From Sclerodactyla briareus (Eukaryota > Echinodermata > Holothuroidea > Dendrochirotida > Sclerodactylidae), in the NCBI GenBank assembly GCA_026419785.1, contig JAODTK010000721.1, positions 62,001 to 126,000 on the forward strand: DNA of 64,000 bases. The letters run 5' to 3'. Positions 35,181 to 47,789 of the stretch are shown in pieces. The notes under the pieces were generated by a model. It had not been told where the DNA came from and did no database searches. It worked only from the letters and a program-made list of their open reading frames with translations. A program made the translations under genes and the position numbers. Positions within the stretch are counted from its first letter, which is position 1. Each line of letters begins with the position of its first letter.

Positions 35181-35345
35181 TAATTATGCTTATTTTTAAG
35201 CATTTTGGCTCCTATCCGCTTATCCTACATACCTCTGCCTTAGGGTGTGTAATTAGTTCTCACAACATCAACCAAATGCTATATGCTGATGATACTCAGC
35301 TCTATTGGTTTTTTGTTAAATTGTACGAGAACTTTTGGGGTTTGA
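35180..35345 (+). mobile_element. LINE reverse transcriptase fragment with YADD
   Basis: Plus-strand SSHNINQMLYADDTQLY is the catalytic YADD block of CR1/L2-type reverse transcriptase, preceded by a GVLISSHN-like region and followed by non-matching sequence. A short, isolated piece. Confidence 0.75.
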
Positions 35346-35399
35346 GGTTCCATTGTCCAATGTTTGCACAGACCCCTGCTTTGGAACTCGCTTTCTAGT

Positions 35400-37910
35400 G
35401 TTTGGATTTTGCCCTATAAAATTGACAAATTTATTTTTGTTATATCCTATTTTCAACCTGACAAGTAGATTACTGGTGTTGTAGTAAGTGGAACATGTTA
35501 GGGTGTCTGCATCTCTCTCTCCCTTTCAGGGAAACCTGGGGCCACCCAGGGGAACCTGGGGCCACTCCCCTAGATAGATCCCATTATTTGTCCATTATCT
35601 GTTTATACATTTTAATGGGGTGGAAGACACAAAAACAGAATGATGGCAGAAATGTGGGGGATGGGGGAGTGTGAAGGCTCTAATTTATAGGCCTATTTAC
35701 ATTTCACTGTACAGCCTGTGTGATATGAAAGTATATACTGTCATTGGTTGATGGCGGCAGGACAACATTGAATGAAAGTTGCCTGAATTTGAAAGAAAGA
35801 AAAACTATATTAGTAATCTCTATCAACATTGTAGAACTATATCATTGAAATTTTGGATCTGCCTTCAATCAACTCCGACGCACATGTTCTAAACCATGTT
35901 CTTGTGTTCATTGCCGTAGTAGTGTATTTAACTTCATGTATAAATAAAATTGCATAATTTCTTAGGCAGTGAAACTGAATGTCATTTCCTACATGCAAGG
36001 TAGGCATATACCCCTGGTAAACATACAGGTTACTGTACCTCAGTGGGAACATGGAAATACTACTGGTAGGAAACAGGCAATCCCACACCCAAGTCCCTTA
36101 CAAGCACAATATACCTGTTGTGGTTGATGGCCACTTTAAAATCTGAAGCCAGTCTCATGTTTCAGGCGGCTAGCCAACTGGACTGTTTTTTGAATGATAG
36201 GGTGCTAATAAGTACGGTCGGTGTTATGGGGAAGGCTAATTGGCTTGACATCAAGTGATGTTCACCCTCAAAAAGACTGGAGACACTTCAACCTTCAACA
36301 TGTGGTTATGCGGCCCTTGCAGTTAATGACATGTACTGCTCTAATCACTCATAGTGAATCAGGACATAAATTATAAGTATTCAAACACTAAGAGGCCTAC
36401 TTTACTAGTAGATGAATGCTAGTAAGTGGAGGAGACCACGAAACAGATTCGGATTCATTTTCACTAACGCCAACTAAATAATATTCTGTCTGCAGTGGCT
36501 TCTATGAGGTTCATCAAACTCATGATTTTTACTACTGTAAGAAACTAAACTCAGAGGAAACCAAATTTTGCAAGCTGCAAATCACATCGACTGGCAAACT
36601 GCCCCCCCCCCTCCCAAAAAAAATCCCTCTCTCAAAGTATAGCATATGTTTTTGATGCAACCTGACCGCACTTGCAAGTCCTGACGGTCTTAGACTGCTG
36701 ACTTGAGGTATAAATTCTACTCAACAATGGGTGTATAGATAATGGGAACAAATGGTGGAAGCGATGGCATACAGTATCCTGTAGGTATGTAACAGTTAAA
36801 CAGGCAATGGGAAGTGGGAAGAAGGAGGTACATGCATTTGTAAGAAAAGGTGAAAGAGGCAACTGGAAATCTGTATTTCCTTTGCACATAAATTTCAGTT
36901 CAGCTGCTTTACCATTCCTTCTGCCTTTTCATTACAGTTATTTAGTGGCTTCGGCTAATAGGATAAAAAACATTCCATGATCGTAGCAGGAATGGATGGA
37001 TGCCTTCTGGTTGGGCAAACTGCCTCTTTTAACCAAATGTCTGCTTGTGAACAACCCCATAGCATTCAGGATGTATGGAAATTTATTATGACATAGGTAA
37101 ATGTACATGCTACACTCTTTTTAATGAGTTATTTCACTCTTGGACCTGGAAGTATATAAACAGAAATTTTATGCTGCCTAAAGAACACTCTGATGTTCTC
37201 AGAACCCTCGATGGATGAGAAGTTGAGAACATGGCTCTAATGAGAACCAGTGCCCAGAAGTGAGATACATGATGAGTGTACACGTTTTTACATGTATATA
37301 TACATGTACACAGTGTCAAAATTACAGTAGATATCACAGGGTTAAGATCAATAGCCACCTTGGTACTTCAGAGCACTGATACTAAATTATTACTCAAAGC
37401 ATGATAACAATGTCACACATAATAGCTCAAATTTACCCTTTAGTGACATTTGACTCAAGATTAACTTTTGAAGACCCGATGCCGATGGGTATCCGAGTAG
37501 TGCGATGATTGATATATTGCGTTTCACTGACTGAACCAATTTGTGGGAAGACGATATAGAACAGTATATTAGCTTATTATGCCCCTGCGACGCTCTTTGA
37601 GCAGTGGCTCAACTAGTAGGAAATGCTCATGTTTTCGACTCAGTGTGCAGCTTGATAGGCCTCACCGGTCAACTTCCAATCTCCCTGCCATTATATGAGG
37701 AACGAATTAAAGCATTGGATCTAGTGCATCCACATAGCTTGTCATCACAGAATAATTAGAGGCGATTTGATTCATACATGTATGGGCAACGTTGGAAATT
37801 TAATCTTCTGCTTCTTATGGTGAAACAGCCACAAAGGATCACTTTGTGTAACAGACAATGTAGCTGCAAGCCAGGAAAATCACAATATTCCACTCATTAA
37901 TCAGATTAAT
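35400..37910. other. Non-coding stretch
   Basis: Short open frames only. Present are a 20-bp duplication (GGGAAACCTGGGGCCACCCA / GGGGAACCTGGGGCCACTCC) at 35530-35570 and a poly-C run at 36602. No gene was recognised. Confidence 0.5.
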
Positions 37911-38114
37911 GTGTGTATCACCACCCAATATTAAATATGTTGTTCTTGGTGGCCTACTCTACATGCACAATGCAGAAATTCTGATTGAATTTCTGATCCT
38001 CTCAACTAAAATCAAGCATTCATTTGAGTTATTAAATTGGATTTTAATCAGAATTTCTGTGCAAATTAGGAATATAAAATAGAATGCCAAGATTAAGAAC
38101 AACTAGCACCCCAT
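37911..38114. mobile_element. MITE family 'GGTGTATCAC', copy 1
   Basis: The ends GTGTATCACCACCCAATATT and, reversed, GGGGTGCTAGTTGTTCTT pair imperfectly. Inside, GCAGAAATTCTGATTGAATT faces its complement AATCAGAATTTCTGTGC. The same inner and outer pairs occur at 56558-56852. Confidence 0.75.
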
Positions 38115-38374
38115 CATAATCTTTTTACTTAAGCAATGGACTCAACCACAAGGGGAAAAGGCTGAGTGCTGAGGGTTTTTTTTCTTATTCAAACAGAATT
38201 GTTTCACTCGAAGGAGTAGTCTACCCTCAGATCTTATTAGTAGTTCCAGTGCCGGGTGGACCCAGTTACCCATTATTAGTGAAGCTATCAGGGCATACCT
38301 TTCTTTCTGTCTCGACATGTACGTGTGTGGTGAACTTCATCCCATTTCGCGATGTGTATTGGCATGATTGCCTA

Positions 38375-38750
38375 AGGCCAAGTAAAAAAAAAAAATAGTT
38401 TCTCGTCCTAACTTCGCCGAAAGTTTCTGATGAATGCCTTTTTTTTTTTTTTTGGCTCTCGGACAGTCCAGAATACCCATATTTAGTACTGTATTCGCGG
38501 TACAGCATTGCTGAAATGAGGCATGGGTTCTTTTTTTTTTCTTTTTCCCCTGAGGTTATACCCCCTAGCGGCACAAAGCCATCCCAAAATGTTCCTTACA
38601 TAGTTCGCATGGCATCATGGTGATCTTTGTCCTTAAACCATATTTTGAAGAAGTTATCAAGTGAAGTTGTCAAAAAAAAAAAAAACTTGACAATTATCTA
38701 AAAAAGCGTGCGGGCGGGTACGAGAACTGCTTTTTTTTTTTACTTGGCCT
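38375..38750. mobile_element. MITE with AGGCCAAGTAAAAAAAA ends
   Basis: AGGCCAAGTAAAAAAAAAAA (38375 on) and its complement TTTTTTTTTTACTTGGCCT (ending 38750) face each other around 340 bp with further poly-T runs. There is no coding content. It is flanked by TA on the left. Confidence 0.75.
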
Positions 38751-39411
38751 AATATATACAGATGTGTATGGATGTATGGAAGATTGATCGTTGGATTTCA
38801 CTCCCGACACTGGACCCGTTGACTGCTACACTACTGCAGTAGTTGGTGGTACAATGAGCCGAACACTTAGGCTGGGTCTGTAAATATTTGCCGCTCTAGA
38901 AAAGTAAAATAAGCTCACCCATGGACAAAACTTTCAGAAGTTTCATGTAGAAATGACTCTTTGATATTTTTCTGTATATTTTTTGTTAGATATCAGCCTC
39001 TTTGGAATGAAAAGTTTGGAAATTCCTGACAGCTTAATGCCTAAGCCATTTTTCTATGCTTAGTTAGCAGTGGTATCTTGAGTTGAATACTTTTTGGATG
39101 TTCAAGATGGCAGAACTAAACATTTGTACACTTTATTCTTGTCATACAACCCCCATTAATTGGCAGATGATAAAAATGGTTCCTTTGTAGAATTTCACTG
39201 ACTTTTTTGAGTGCAGTTAATATGTCCTATGGAAAAACACATATTCACTGACTCAAACTATTTTAGTTACCGTAATTCATCAGTTCTTTAGCAATTTGTG
39301 GGACAATTTTTTCTCTTATCGTATCTGGCTGGGTAATTTATAGAAAATTCACCCAAGTTTTAACATCCCCCATGGTTTTTCTATGTTTTTTCCAGGGGTT
39401 TATATAATATG

Positions 39412-40257
39412 CACCGCCACAACAATAACCATATGGTCAAATTTAACACTAGGCCTACAGTGAGTCCGTACAAGTCAATGTTAGGGAACACGACTGCTGA
39501 ACTGCCCTGACAGTTCCGCGTTTTGGAAAACCAAAAATTTACAGCTCATCCATCCTAACCTAGGCGCTTTCTACTAGAAAATACCCTTATTTAGAACATC
39601 CCGACTTAAAAAACTGACAAATACTCGACTTTACGGTGTTTTCCATGATTTTCACCACAATCCGAGTTGCACGGCTTGCTCGCTAGTAGTGCTGCTAGAC
39701 GTATCACAAACAGTCGTTTCATTCGTTCGCGCCGCGCAGCCAGTCGAGTCGACGATAACCCAAGTGTCAATCACGGCAATCATGCATATGCATATTTAAC
39801 AACAACAGCGAACTGTATTTCAAGAAAAGAAATTATCGGTTGCCACCAAAACAGTAACTTGATTTGGCTACTTTCCGTGTGCAGAGCTTATTAGCCTTTT
39901 GGCCCCGCCCACAAGTGTTCTTTGGGCCCCGGTACAAAAATTAACGTACTGTTTTTGTTAACGTCCAAGTCAACCGACGTGCTCCTTCGTGTGCAGGCGT
40001 GCAACTCGGATTGTTGTGAAATTCAGGAAATCAACGTAAAAATCAGTATTTGTAATTTTTCAAGTCGGGATGTTCTGAATAAAGGTATTTTCTAGTAGAA
40101 ATTTCGACTATGGTTAGGCTGACTGAGCTGTCAATTTTTATTTTTCAAACGAGAAAGTCAGGCTTTGCAGCAGTCGGTTCCCTAACATTGACTTTGTACA
40201 GTCTCCCTGTAGGCCTAGCGTTAAATTTGACCCTATGGCTATTGTTGTGGCGGTGTC
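39412..40257. mobile_element. Foldback element, arms about 260 bp
   Basis: The left arm (39412-39675) starts CACCGCCACAACAATAACCA and runs through TAGGCCTACAG, GTCAATGTTAGGGAAC, TTTTCTAC.AGAAA and GAACATCCCGACTT to CACAATCCGAGTTGCA. The right arm (about 39998-40257) is its reverse complement with scattered differences and ends ATTGTTGTGGCGGTG. The spacer of about 320 bp has no coding sequence I recognise. Confidence 0.88.
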
Positions 40258-41304
40258 CTATACTGGAAGTGAAAGCACCTTCTTCAATCAAGCTTCTTCT
40301 GCTTCTGCTTCAAGTTCAAGTTCGATTGGATTTCATGCATTCATTTACAATTTCCCGGACATTAATTATCTGTCCAAGTTTTGGTACATGATTCTGAGGG
40401 ATTAATGGCTCCTTGGTAAGACGCACAACTCGAGATCGCGATAGTGAAGATAATAAATATTAGTAAGCATCAGTAAGCATTGCCGTTCCACGGCGCCGCT
40501 GATTTCGCATAATTGGTACACGTGTACATTGACCGTAGGCTGGTGGCATGCAGAGGCATGTAAGCGTAATCAACGTATACAGAAGAAGGCACCACGATCC
40601 ATCAAATGTGTTACTCGTTCTTGAGTTCAGAACATACAAACAATAGACGCCTACAACGTATCAGAAAATGGTTTCAATACTAGCAAGCAAAGCTTGGCCC
40701 TCAAACCTGTCGAAATCTTTTCAGCGAGCGGCCTTGGCAGTCCTGGCATTTTTCGTAGACAAACAAGGTATGAAAATTCATTTCGAGAGAAGTTACATGA
40801 CACTGACGAAAACCTTTTTCCGATGCGTTCACCTACAACATTTGGATGACAAGCATTTTTATTCTAAATACATATATCGATTACATATTCTGCTGCTGAG
40901 CAATTCATTCTGATATTATAAAACCGGTATTATACTGTTTCGTATGGAAGAAAAAACAACAAGTCGTGTGGGCAGTGTTTGTTGCATTCTTTTTCGATTT
41001 AATCCCGGATCCCATGCGTGGAGTTGTTCCCACTTCCCAGCGATATAGTAGTAGTAGTAGGTTGAGTCTCGTCTATCCAACATGCTCAGTGAATCACTCT
41101 CGCCACTACTCACGATCTGCCGCAAGGTTTATTGCTTCCTCAAAACTTAAATGTTGATGGTCCCTGAATTGCGATTTGATTTTCCGAGCAGAGTAGTCAC
41201 AGGCCTCCCACGTGGCTTAGCAGTATTTACATCACAGACCTCAAAAATATATGTTTACCAAATTGGTCAGTGCATGGTCTGTTCCCTAATAGACATGCCC
41301 ATTC
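40258..41304. other. Non-coding stretch
   Basis: No gene recognised. Short (TAG)n at 41044-41060. Confidence 0.5.
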
Positions 41305-42223
41305 AAGCCGCGTTTCCATACACGCGGGCGGCGGGCTTGCGGGCGGGCGGGCGTTTGGAAGAACCCGTTTCCATGCACGCGGGCGGGCGTGCGGGCGTTT
41401 CTCGATTCAACGCACCTCTTCGCCACTTTTTAAGTGTGTATATATGCGCTGTATAAGAACCGTATTTAGCCTACTATCATTAATATTGTTATGAATTATT
41501 ATCGTTATTATTGTTGTATTATTGTTATTATTATTGTTGTTAGTTTGTCCGTTGTTGTTGTCGTTGGCCGTTGTCGTTGTTGTGTCGTTGTGTTGTCTTT
41601 GTTTTGTTGTTGTCGTTGTTGTGTTGTCGTCGTTGTTGTGTTGTCGTCCTTGTCGTTGTGGTTATAGTTGTCGTTGTTGTCGTTGTTGTCAAACACAGAC
41701 GCATTACTAGGTTGTTTAAACCTAAACACCGTGTTCATTTTCTGAAAACCATTGTTCTGAATGTCAACGATTACCGGCACCCACCACTTCACAATTGACA
41801 GGTTTTGGAAATTTAATAGCAAATATTGACCATATTACTGTTTAAAATGTAAATATGTGTTTTCAAAAAGGTGTATGGCGTTGATTTTGCATATAGACAC
41901 AATCGGGTATATAAATCTACATCCCTAGTGTTGAAACAGTTATTGAATGTTGTTGGAACATTATTTATTTGAACCTAAAATTGTCTAGCTTACTCTCCAT
42001 TATCCGGCTTCCAGCCGGTAAATTGCGGGGAAATCCCAGGGAATTGATTGCCGAAATTACCACGCGACACGCGGGCGGGCGGAAAAAAAATCGCTACATG
42101 ACCGATTGAGAAACGCCAGCCCCGCCCGCCCGCCCGCCCGCGCTGCATGGAACGGCTCATTGAAATAACGTGAGCGCGATTTTAGAGCCCGCCCGCCCGC
42201 CCGCGTGCATGGAAACGCGGCTT
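41305..42223. mobile_element. Foldback element with GCGGGCGG ends
   Basis: It begins AAGCCGCGTTTCCATACACG + CGGGCGG and ends CCGCCCGCGTGCATGGAAAC + GCGGCTT. A second internal pair (CCGTTTCCATGCACGCGGGC at 41370; CCGCCCGCGCTGCATGGAAC near 42135) repeats the pattern. The middle holds a GTT-rich microsatellite and AT-rich sequence. Confidence 0.85.
41463..41695 (+). repeat. (GTT)n/(GTC)n-rich microsatellite
   Basis: ATTATTGTTATTATTGTTGT-type repeats grade into TTGTCGTTGT repeats. It lies inside the foldback element. Confidence 0.95.
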
Positions 42224-42283
42224 TACCATGATTACGTTACGAGGATACCACTACGGCAGTAACGTACGCAGTGATCTGTAATG

Positions 42284-42520
42284 AAGGAAGGGGGGGGGGG
42301 GGGTGATTTGAGGGTCCGGAACCTAAAATGAAGTGCGCCCTTCATTCATCTTCACCATCCCTATCGGCAAATAGGCCTAATTACATTTATGGGCCCCTAG
42401 ATTCATGCTGCTGGCAATATTTCTAATAGCAGTTTGAAACTTCTACTGAACTGCAAAAACTCAGTTTTTTTGTTAAAAATATATTTATTACTTGGGTAAT
42501 GGGGGTCTGACCAGCTGCAT
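42284..42520 (-). repeat. Dispersed repeat bounded by poly-G (copy 2 of the 16945-17290 repeat)
   Basis: The reverse complement matches copy 1: CAGTTCAGTAGAAGTTT, GGCCCATAAATGTAAT, TTTGCCGATAGGGATGG, GGGCGCACTTC, TCAAATCA, poly-C. Both copies have the homopolymer at the same place. Confidence 0.75.
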
Positions 42521-43030
42521 ATGCCTACAGGCTATGAACCCAGCTGCATATGCCGACACCCTGCTTTCCAGTCAATAGACTCCGTCTCCACGACGCAAGT
42601 ATTTCCCATATTCCCCGGTGAAAATCATTGGAGACAAATTGTTCTGCTTCTCTCTGCTTGTTGCTATTAGTGCACTCGTTTGAAACCTCGGCACAATGTG
42701 GTTAAGGCCAAGCTCACGCATTTCTGGGGGCCAAAACGCCGATTGCTATTCAGAAACCCAAGCGTCTGCTTGCCCTTGACAAATGCTATCACTGGTGGGT
42801 AGAAATTAGAAAAGGACACTTTCAGTCAGGAGGACAACCGAGTACCGCAGTGTTGTAGACAACGCACACCAGATGGAATAAAAACGAATGGGGATTTGGC
42901 CCACACTACGTTTGATCGACGTCATATAGTATTTAGATGGATTAAACGGCCTTCGGCATGTCCCTCGTTCCATGGGACTCATGAGTTTTCAGGATCCTTC
43001 TGGAAATAATGTTGAATCGTCAAATACGAA

Positions 43031-43240
43031 TCATGCAGTCGTATAGCGAAGCACATCATCAGCAATTAGGCGTATCTGTGAGTCAGTTTGGTGGGTGATG
43101 TCATTTATAAAACATAAAAACAACATATGGGCCCACACAAGTACCTTGAGGTACCCCAGAACAAGTGCAAGTCGGAACGTCTTGGTAGCTGCGGACAGCA
43201 AACTCTCGTGGCAAATACACTGCATTTTTTTCGCCATTTC
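43031..43240 (-). mobile_element. LINE reverse transcriptase fragment
   Basis: On the minus strand: LVLGYLKVLVWAHMLFLCFI then NDITHQTDSQIRLIADDVLR. These match VPQGTVLGPLLFL.FINDI....IRLFADD of non-LTR reverse transcriptases. A short isolated piece. Confidence 0.75.
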
Positions 43241-43839
43241 ACATTTATTGTTTGTTCACATTCAACTGACCTCTAGTGACCATCTGTCATAACCATGGAA
43301 TGACTGGAACATGTCTACCACATTAACCTAATATTTGCTATCAGGCCATCCTAAGCCATGTGGCAGTGAACAGTGGAAACGCACTTCCCACAGAAATGAA
43401 TATCTAACATTGTTGACACTCTAGTTATAGTTGAACCACTCACAAGGTACCATCAAACAGCATTTAGGTGGGGGGGCGGGCGCAAGGCCCCCATTTCTAG
43501 GTCACCACTGAGGATTGGACCGAGATGTAAATGTAAACAAATCCTGTGGAGGCGGTGTCTAATGTAAACTATGGCGAGATGCGATGAAAGAAAAATCACA
43601 CCCCTGACATCGGTTTATTGTCAACTATTCTTCGAACTGTGACCTTCTGATAGATAAGGGTTAAACAACTGTCTCAGCGAGGATGGAGTAATGTAAAACA
43701 AACTTTCTGCAGCAGGAGAGCTCAAATAAAGTTGAAATTTGGGGAATTAATTGGATTTAATTTAAAAGCTAATAACCTATGGCGAACATAAATGTAGCTA
43801 AGGCTAGCCAGTAGCAAACTTCATCATCCCACCCACCAA

Positions 43840-43980
43840 GTTTCAACCTGATCGCATGTAGTGTTTAGAAGTTATGAAGAACGTGACGACCAGAAGGACG
43901 AACGACGGACGAAGGAACAAACGAACGAACGGACGGGAGAGACATGATGACTTGTAGAGCGCTCTCCTCCCCGCAGTCTA
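43840..43980 (+). repeat. Dispersed repeat tail (CAAGTTTCAACCTGATCGCA)
   Basis: CAAGTTTCAACCTGATCGCA..AGTTATGAAG is followed by a degenerate GACGAACGGACG run and TGATGACTTGTAGAGCGCTC. The layout (conserved block, then a GACG tetramer run) is that of a dispersed non-coding repeat. Confidence 0.45.
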
Positions 43981-44224
43981 AAAATAACCACCTTTGAGTT
44001 CCATTAGGGCCTGATAACTATCAATCCAATGGAAGATGAACACGGATACCGTAGTGGTTGATCTTGCCAGCAACTTACGATGAACACAACATCGAGGCCT
44101 TTGAGATATCAAGAATGCCCTATCAAATCGAACATTACTGGTCGTGATCATGATGAAATCGAACTTGGCAGAGTATAATTGTGTATAATACATGAACGCG
44201 ATCCCTTCTAAAGTCGTTTGAAGA

Positions 44225-45930
44225 TCCGTGGGCGGCGATCCCATGGGAGACATGGAGGACAATGTCCCCCGCCCCCAATAGTTTCGGTGGGGGGATAGTA
44301 ATAATATCAACCCCTCCCCCCCCCCCACCCCTTATCGATTGCTCAAAGTCTAAATTCTATGTTGAGAGGTCGACTGGAAATGCCCAAAAAAATTGCCTGT
44401 GTGGCATCTGTACCTATCGGTTCCGTCCCATGTTTGATACGAGTAGGCCCATATTACAATAACCTTTTTTCCTCCATAGGCTTACGTGCCATCTTGAATT
44501 CAAGTGCGTTGGAAGCCACAAGGAGAGTAGGGTTTGGGGCATGATTCATATTGAATAGGTAATTTAGGTAAATTGAATATGCTGCAGATCGCATAGTTCG
44601 GTAACATTTCAACAAATCTTCTCTTTATTGGATAGGCCTAAGCCCTGCGTAATGTCGTTATCTGACATATTTTGCTTTTTATGCTACTGTTGCATGGACG
44701 GGCCTACCTCCTATGTATACTGTTTATTAGAAGTCCCGTCAGGAGGTACCGTTTATGGCCTCGGTGGGATCAACCAGTTCAGTCACCGATATCTGCTTCC
44801 AGATATTGATCCATGGCATCTTCTGAGGTCAGTGTAAGTGCAGAACAAGACAAGATTATGATTCCTTCCTTCCGATTGGTATAAGAAGGAACCTATATAC
44901 CCAAGCCGCTGACTTCACCTAAAACCCCCAGCAATCCACCTCGTGCTGTCCTAGAGTTGAGCATGCGCGCGCGTCACACGTCATGTTCTTCTGCAATTCT
45001 CAATGCGTTATCGGTCGGCGGAATGCGGTCTGGGGTGGGCAGAGGAGTATCCATACAAGAGTAATCCTGACGGGCGTCATAAAAACAAAAACAGATGCGA
45101 GAAATGAATATTGTTCAAAATATATTGGCTTGAAAATCCTTCATATATAGTAGCCTATCATTTCGCATCTCAAGCCATCAGCAGGAGCAAAAATCTTTCT
45201 TTATATCCCCCCCCCCCCAAGCCGGCAATCATAGATGATCTGTCTCTGTTCCCCCCCCCCCCCCCCCCCCCCATCCCCGCCCCATCGAAAATTTCGGGAT
45301 ATAGGCTATACCCCCTGGTTCGCTGTTGCATCATGTTAAAGTAGACTACCATATAGTCACCCGAACTACAGGTCAAATGCTCGCTAACAGTAACGTATGC
45401 CTTCCTCTTCTTCTGCTACGCGTCCGCCGTTGGTCGGCACTGAGCCCCGTCATAGGTTGCTGCCAGCCCCAGATCTCTCCATTGCTTCCTGTTCTGAGAC
45501 ATTTCTGCCAACTGGGGGCCCTTGTTTTGGTTTCCTCATGGTCTCATTTATCCCCGCAACACTTTTACGTTTCGGGATATTATGGTTTGAGGGTGTAGCC
45601 GCCGTCTCCGCCGCCGCCGGCCACCGGAACTTTAGGCTTAGCGCCCTAACTATTCACCGCTTCATCCGATCGAGTGAAAGCTTGGTACACATATCCGTCC
45701 AAGCAAAATCGCTGCATGTCTGCTGCCCTCTATGTTGCAGGTTTACATGTGAATACAGAGTTAGTCCTATTTTGATGAACTTGGGGGGGGTACACAAAAG
45801 TTGTGGTCCCAAAACTTGAGGGCATTTCAAGGTACCAGATGTCAAATTTGCGTTCTAATCGTGATTTTTTTCTAACTTTGCTTAATTTGAACGAAACTTG
45901 GAGAATGTGGACTACAGTTTGTCCTTAACA
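44225..45930. other. Non-coding stretch with element ends and poly-C runs
   Basis: GTGGGCGGCGATCCCATGGG at 44229 resembles the left end of the hAT element at 51225 (GGGGCGGCGATCCTGG), and both are followed by GGGG/ATGTCCCCC. No matching right end was found. Long C runs lie at 45210-45275. No gene was recognised. Confidence 0.4.
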
Positions 45931-45934
45931 ACAG

Positions 45935-46935
45935 GCATTGGCGCGCCAAGGGGGCAAGGGGGGCACGTGCCCCCCCCCCTCCCCCTCCTCGAAAACCTTG
46001 CGCCCCATGTGCCCCCCCCCAAGGAAAATTAATTTGTGATTTTCGAAAAAATATTCGTAACGTATTCGACTACCTTTGAAATAGATCTGGCAAACCCAAG
46101 CAAAAATACCATGAGAAATTGGCAGTAATTGTGCCAAATTCGCCCTCGAATGATATAAAAAGTTTCGCGCTTCGCGCGTGTCCTGGTGGTGGATTTTGTC
46201 CCGTCGCTTTTCCGTGACGCCGCACACTCTAATGGAAATTTTCACCTCCTTGGTCCCCCGACCTAACGTCATACATATCATATCTGTGAGGTCGAAATAC
46301 TGAATTTTAACCACAACATTCCCATTTGACCTGAAAAAAAAAAAACTACAGTCACCTCTTTTTGATTACTAAACCGCTTTAGCCTCTGGTCCTTTCCCCC
46401 CTTTTTTACCTCCTCCCTCGAACCACGCTCGATTTTCCACCCTGCAGTAAGCCATGTAGGTTAGGCTATCAAACTGCTTCACTTCTCACGCATTGTTTAT
46501 CTCTATGTTTATGCTACTGACGTCATACATGGTTGGGACAGTAGGCCCAAAGATATCTCAGACTAGATGTCCCAAATTTTCTGGTGGAATCCTGTTTTTT
46601 TTCCAGATGTGCTGCAAACCCAGATAAAATTGCCGCTTCGCGCCCTGGTACAATAGTGTGGAGCACAATAATTGAACATTCTGGCCAACACGTCGGGGGC
46701 AATAAGACTGAGGTCTGACAAAATGTTAAAAATTTCAATCCAACCGATTAAGAATTTGTGATCACAAAATGCCCATATTTGAACTTGGTACCATGCAGCC
46801 CAAAACGCTCGGAGAGGTTCATTTCCGGCCATTGGGGGGCTGCCACCCCCCCCCCACAAAATTTTTAAAACTTTAAACCCCCCCCCCCAAAGTTTGTGCC
46901 CCCCCCCCAGGTTCAAAAGTCTGGTGACGCCACTG
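45935..46935. mobile_element. Inverted-repeat element family 'GGCGTCACCAG', copy 2
   Basis: The left end CATTGGCGCGCCAAGGGG and the right end, reversed, CAGTGGCGTCACCAGACTTT look like diverged inverted termini. The right 700 bp match the reverse complement of 22829-23620, and the left 560 bp match 48470-48860 in the same direction. No transposase was recognised. Confidence 0.65.
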
Positions 46936-47029
46936 ACAACATGTAGAGAACATTTCAATGGTCACCAGAGGTCCAAATGGACAGAAATTTAATGTTTGTT
47001 TTTCCTGCAAACGATGCTCATGAAAGGCC

Positions 47030-47090
47030 ATTTCTTCTGCCGGGGATATACACGTCGGTGGTTTACCCGCCTGCAAGGTCAAGTTTATAA
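47030..47090 (-). repeat. Dispersed repeat 'AGGCGGGTAAACC' (copy 2)
   Basis: The reverse complement reads TTGCAGGCGGGTAAACCACC, then GACGTGTATATCCCCGGC, as at 30515-30600. Confidence 0.7.
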
Positions 47091-47289
47091 TTGCTGATGG
47101 GGAGTACACGTTGTCTTTGGGTCGTTCCTCCAGTCTTCATGTCTTAGGCTCTCTATCATATAGCTTGTTCGGAACAGTAAATGCTCCGTAATCTCATATG
47201 GTATTCCTGCCTCTACAAGTAATTCGGATTAAAAATAAGCTAGGAATCATCAAATGCCTCCTCAAGGTTTCATTAGTACTAGCATTGGT

Positions 47290-47425
47290 TTGTATAGGTC
47301 ATACTACAATCGTTCGTTTGTCACTGCCGCTCCTAGGGTTGGAAATGATCTGCCGCTTCCTTTGAGGAATTGACCTCTGAAATAAACCTTTCAGATCTGA
47401 TCTCACTCGGAACCCTTCCTGTTTA
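47290..47425 (+). mobile_element. LINE fragment: last residues of CR1/L2-type pol
   Basis: Plus-strand SYYNRSFVTAAPRVGNDLPL then PLRN is the end of such pol proteins (SF...AP..WN.LP..LR). Very short. Confidence 0.6.
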
Positions 47426-47514
47426 GGAGAGTGTGTCATAGGACTTAGGCTTTTCTGCCTTTGTATCTGCAGCTTCGGATTAGTTCACTTGATAGACCGC
47501 GCTTCATAAATGTT

Positions 47515-47700
47515 AGGAGAAGGAGGAAAAAAAAAAAAAAAAAGGAAAAGGGGGAAAGAAGAAAAGGGGAGGAGGAGAAAAAGAAAAAAGAGGGAAAAGA
47601 GAGAAAAGAGAAGAAAGGCAGAAGGGAGAAGTAAAGGAGAAAGGGGAAGAGGACGAGGAATAAGAGAGAGGAAAAGGGGTGGTAAAAAATACACGAGAAA
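47515..47700 (+). repeat. Purine-only (GA-rich) tract
   Basis: About 185 bases almost wholly A and G on the plus strand (AGGAGAAGGGG-type). It begins with an A run of about 19. Confidence 0.95.
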
Positions 47701-47789
47701 CCAAAAACTGAAAAGTGACGTAGGCGTATTGTGAGTCATATACGCAAATAAACCGTATCGAAGAGTGTTTCCAATATTTTAGCAATAGC

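Noticed and set aside
45397-45819. 140-codon plus-strand ORF
   Set aside because: It crosses repeat-like and poly-C-flanked DNA and shows no domain, splice logic or codon pattern.
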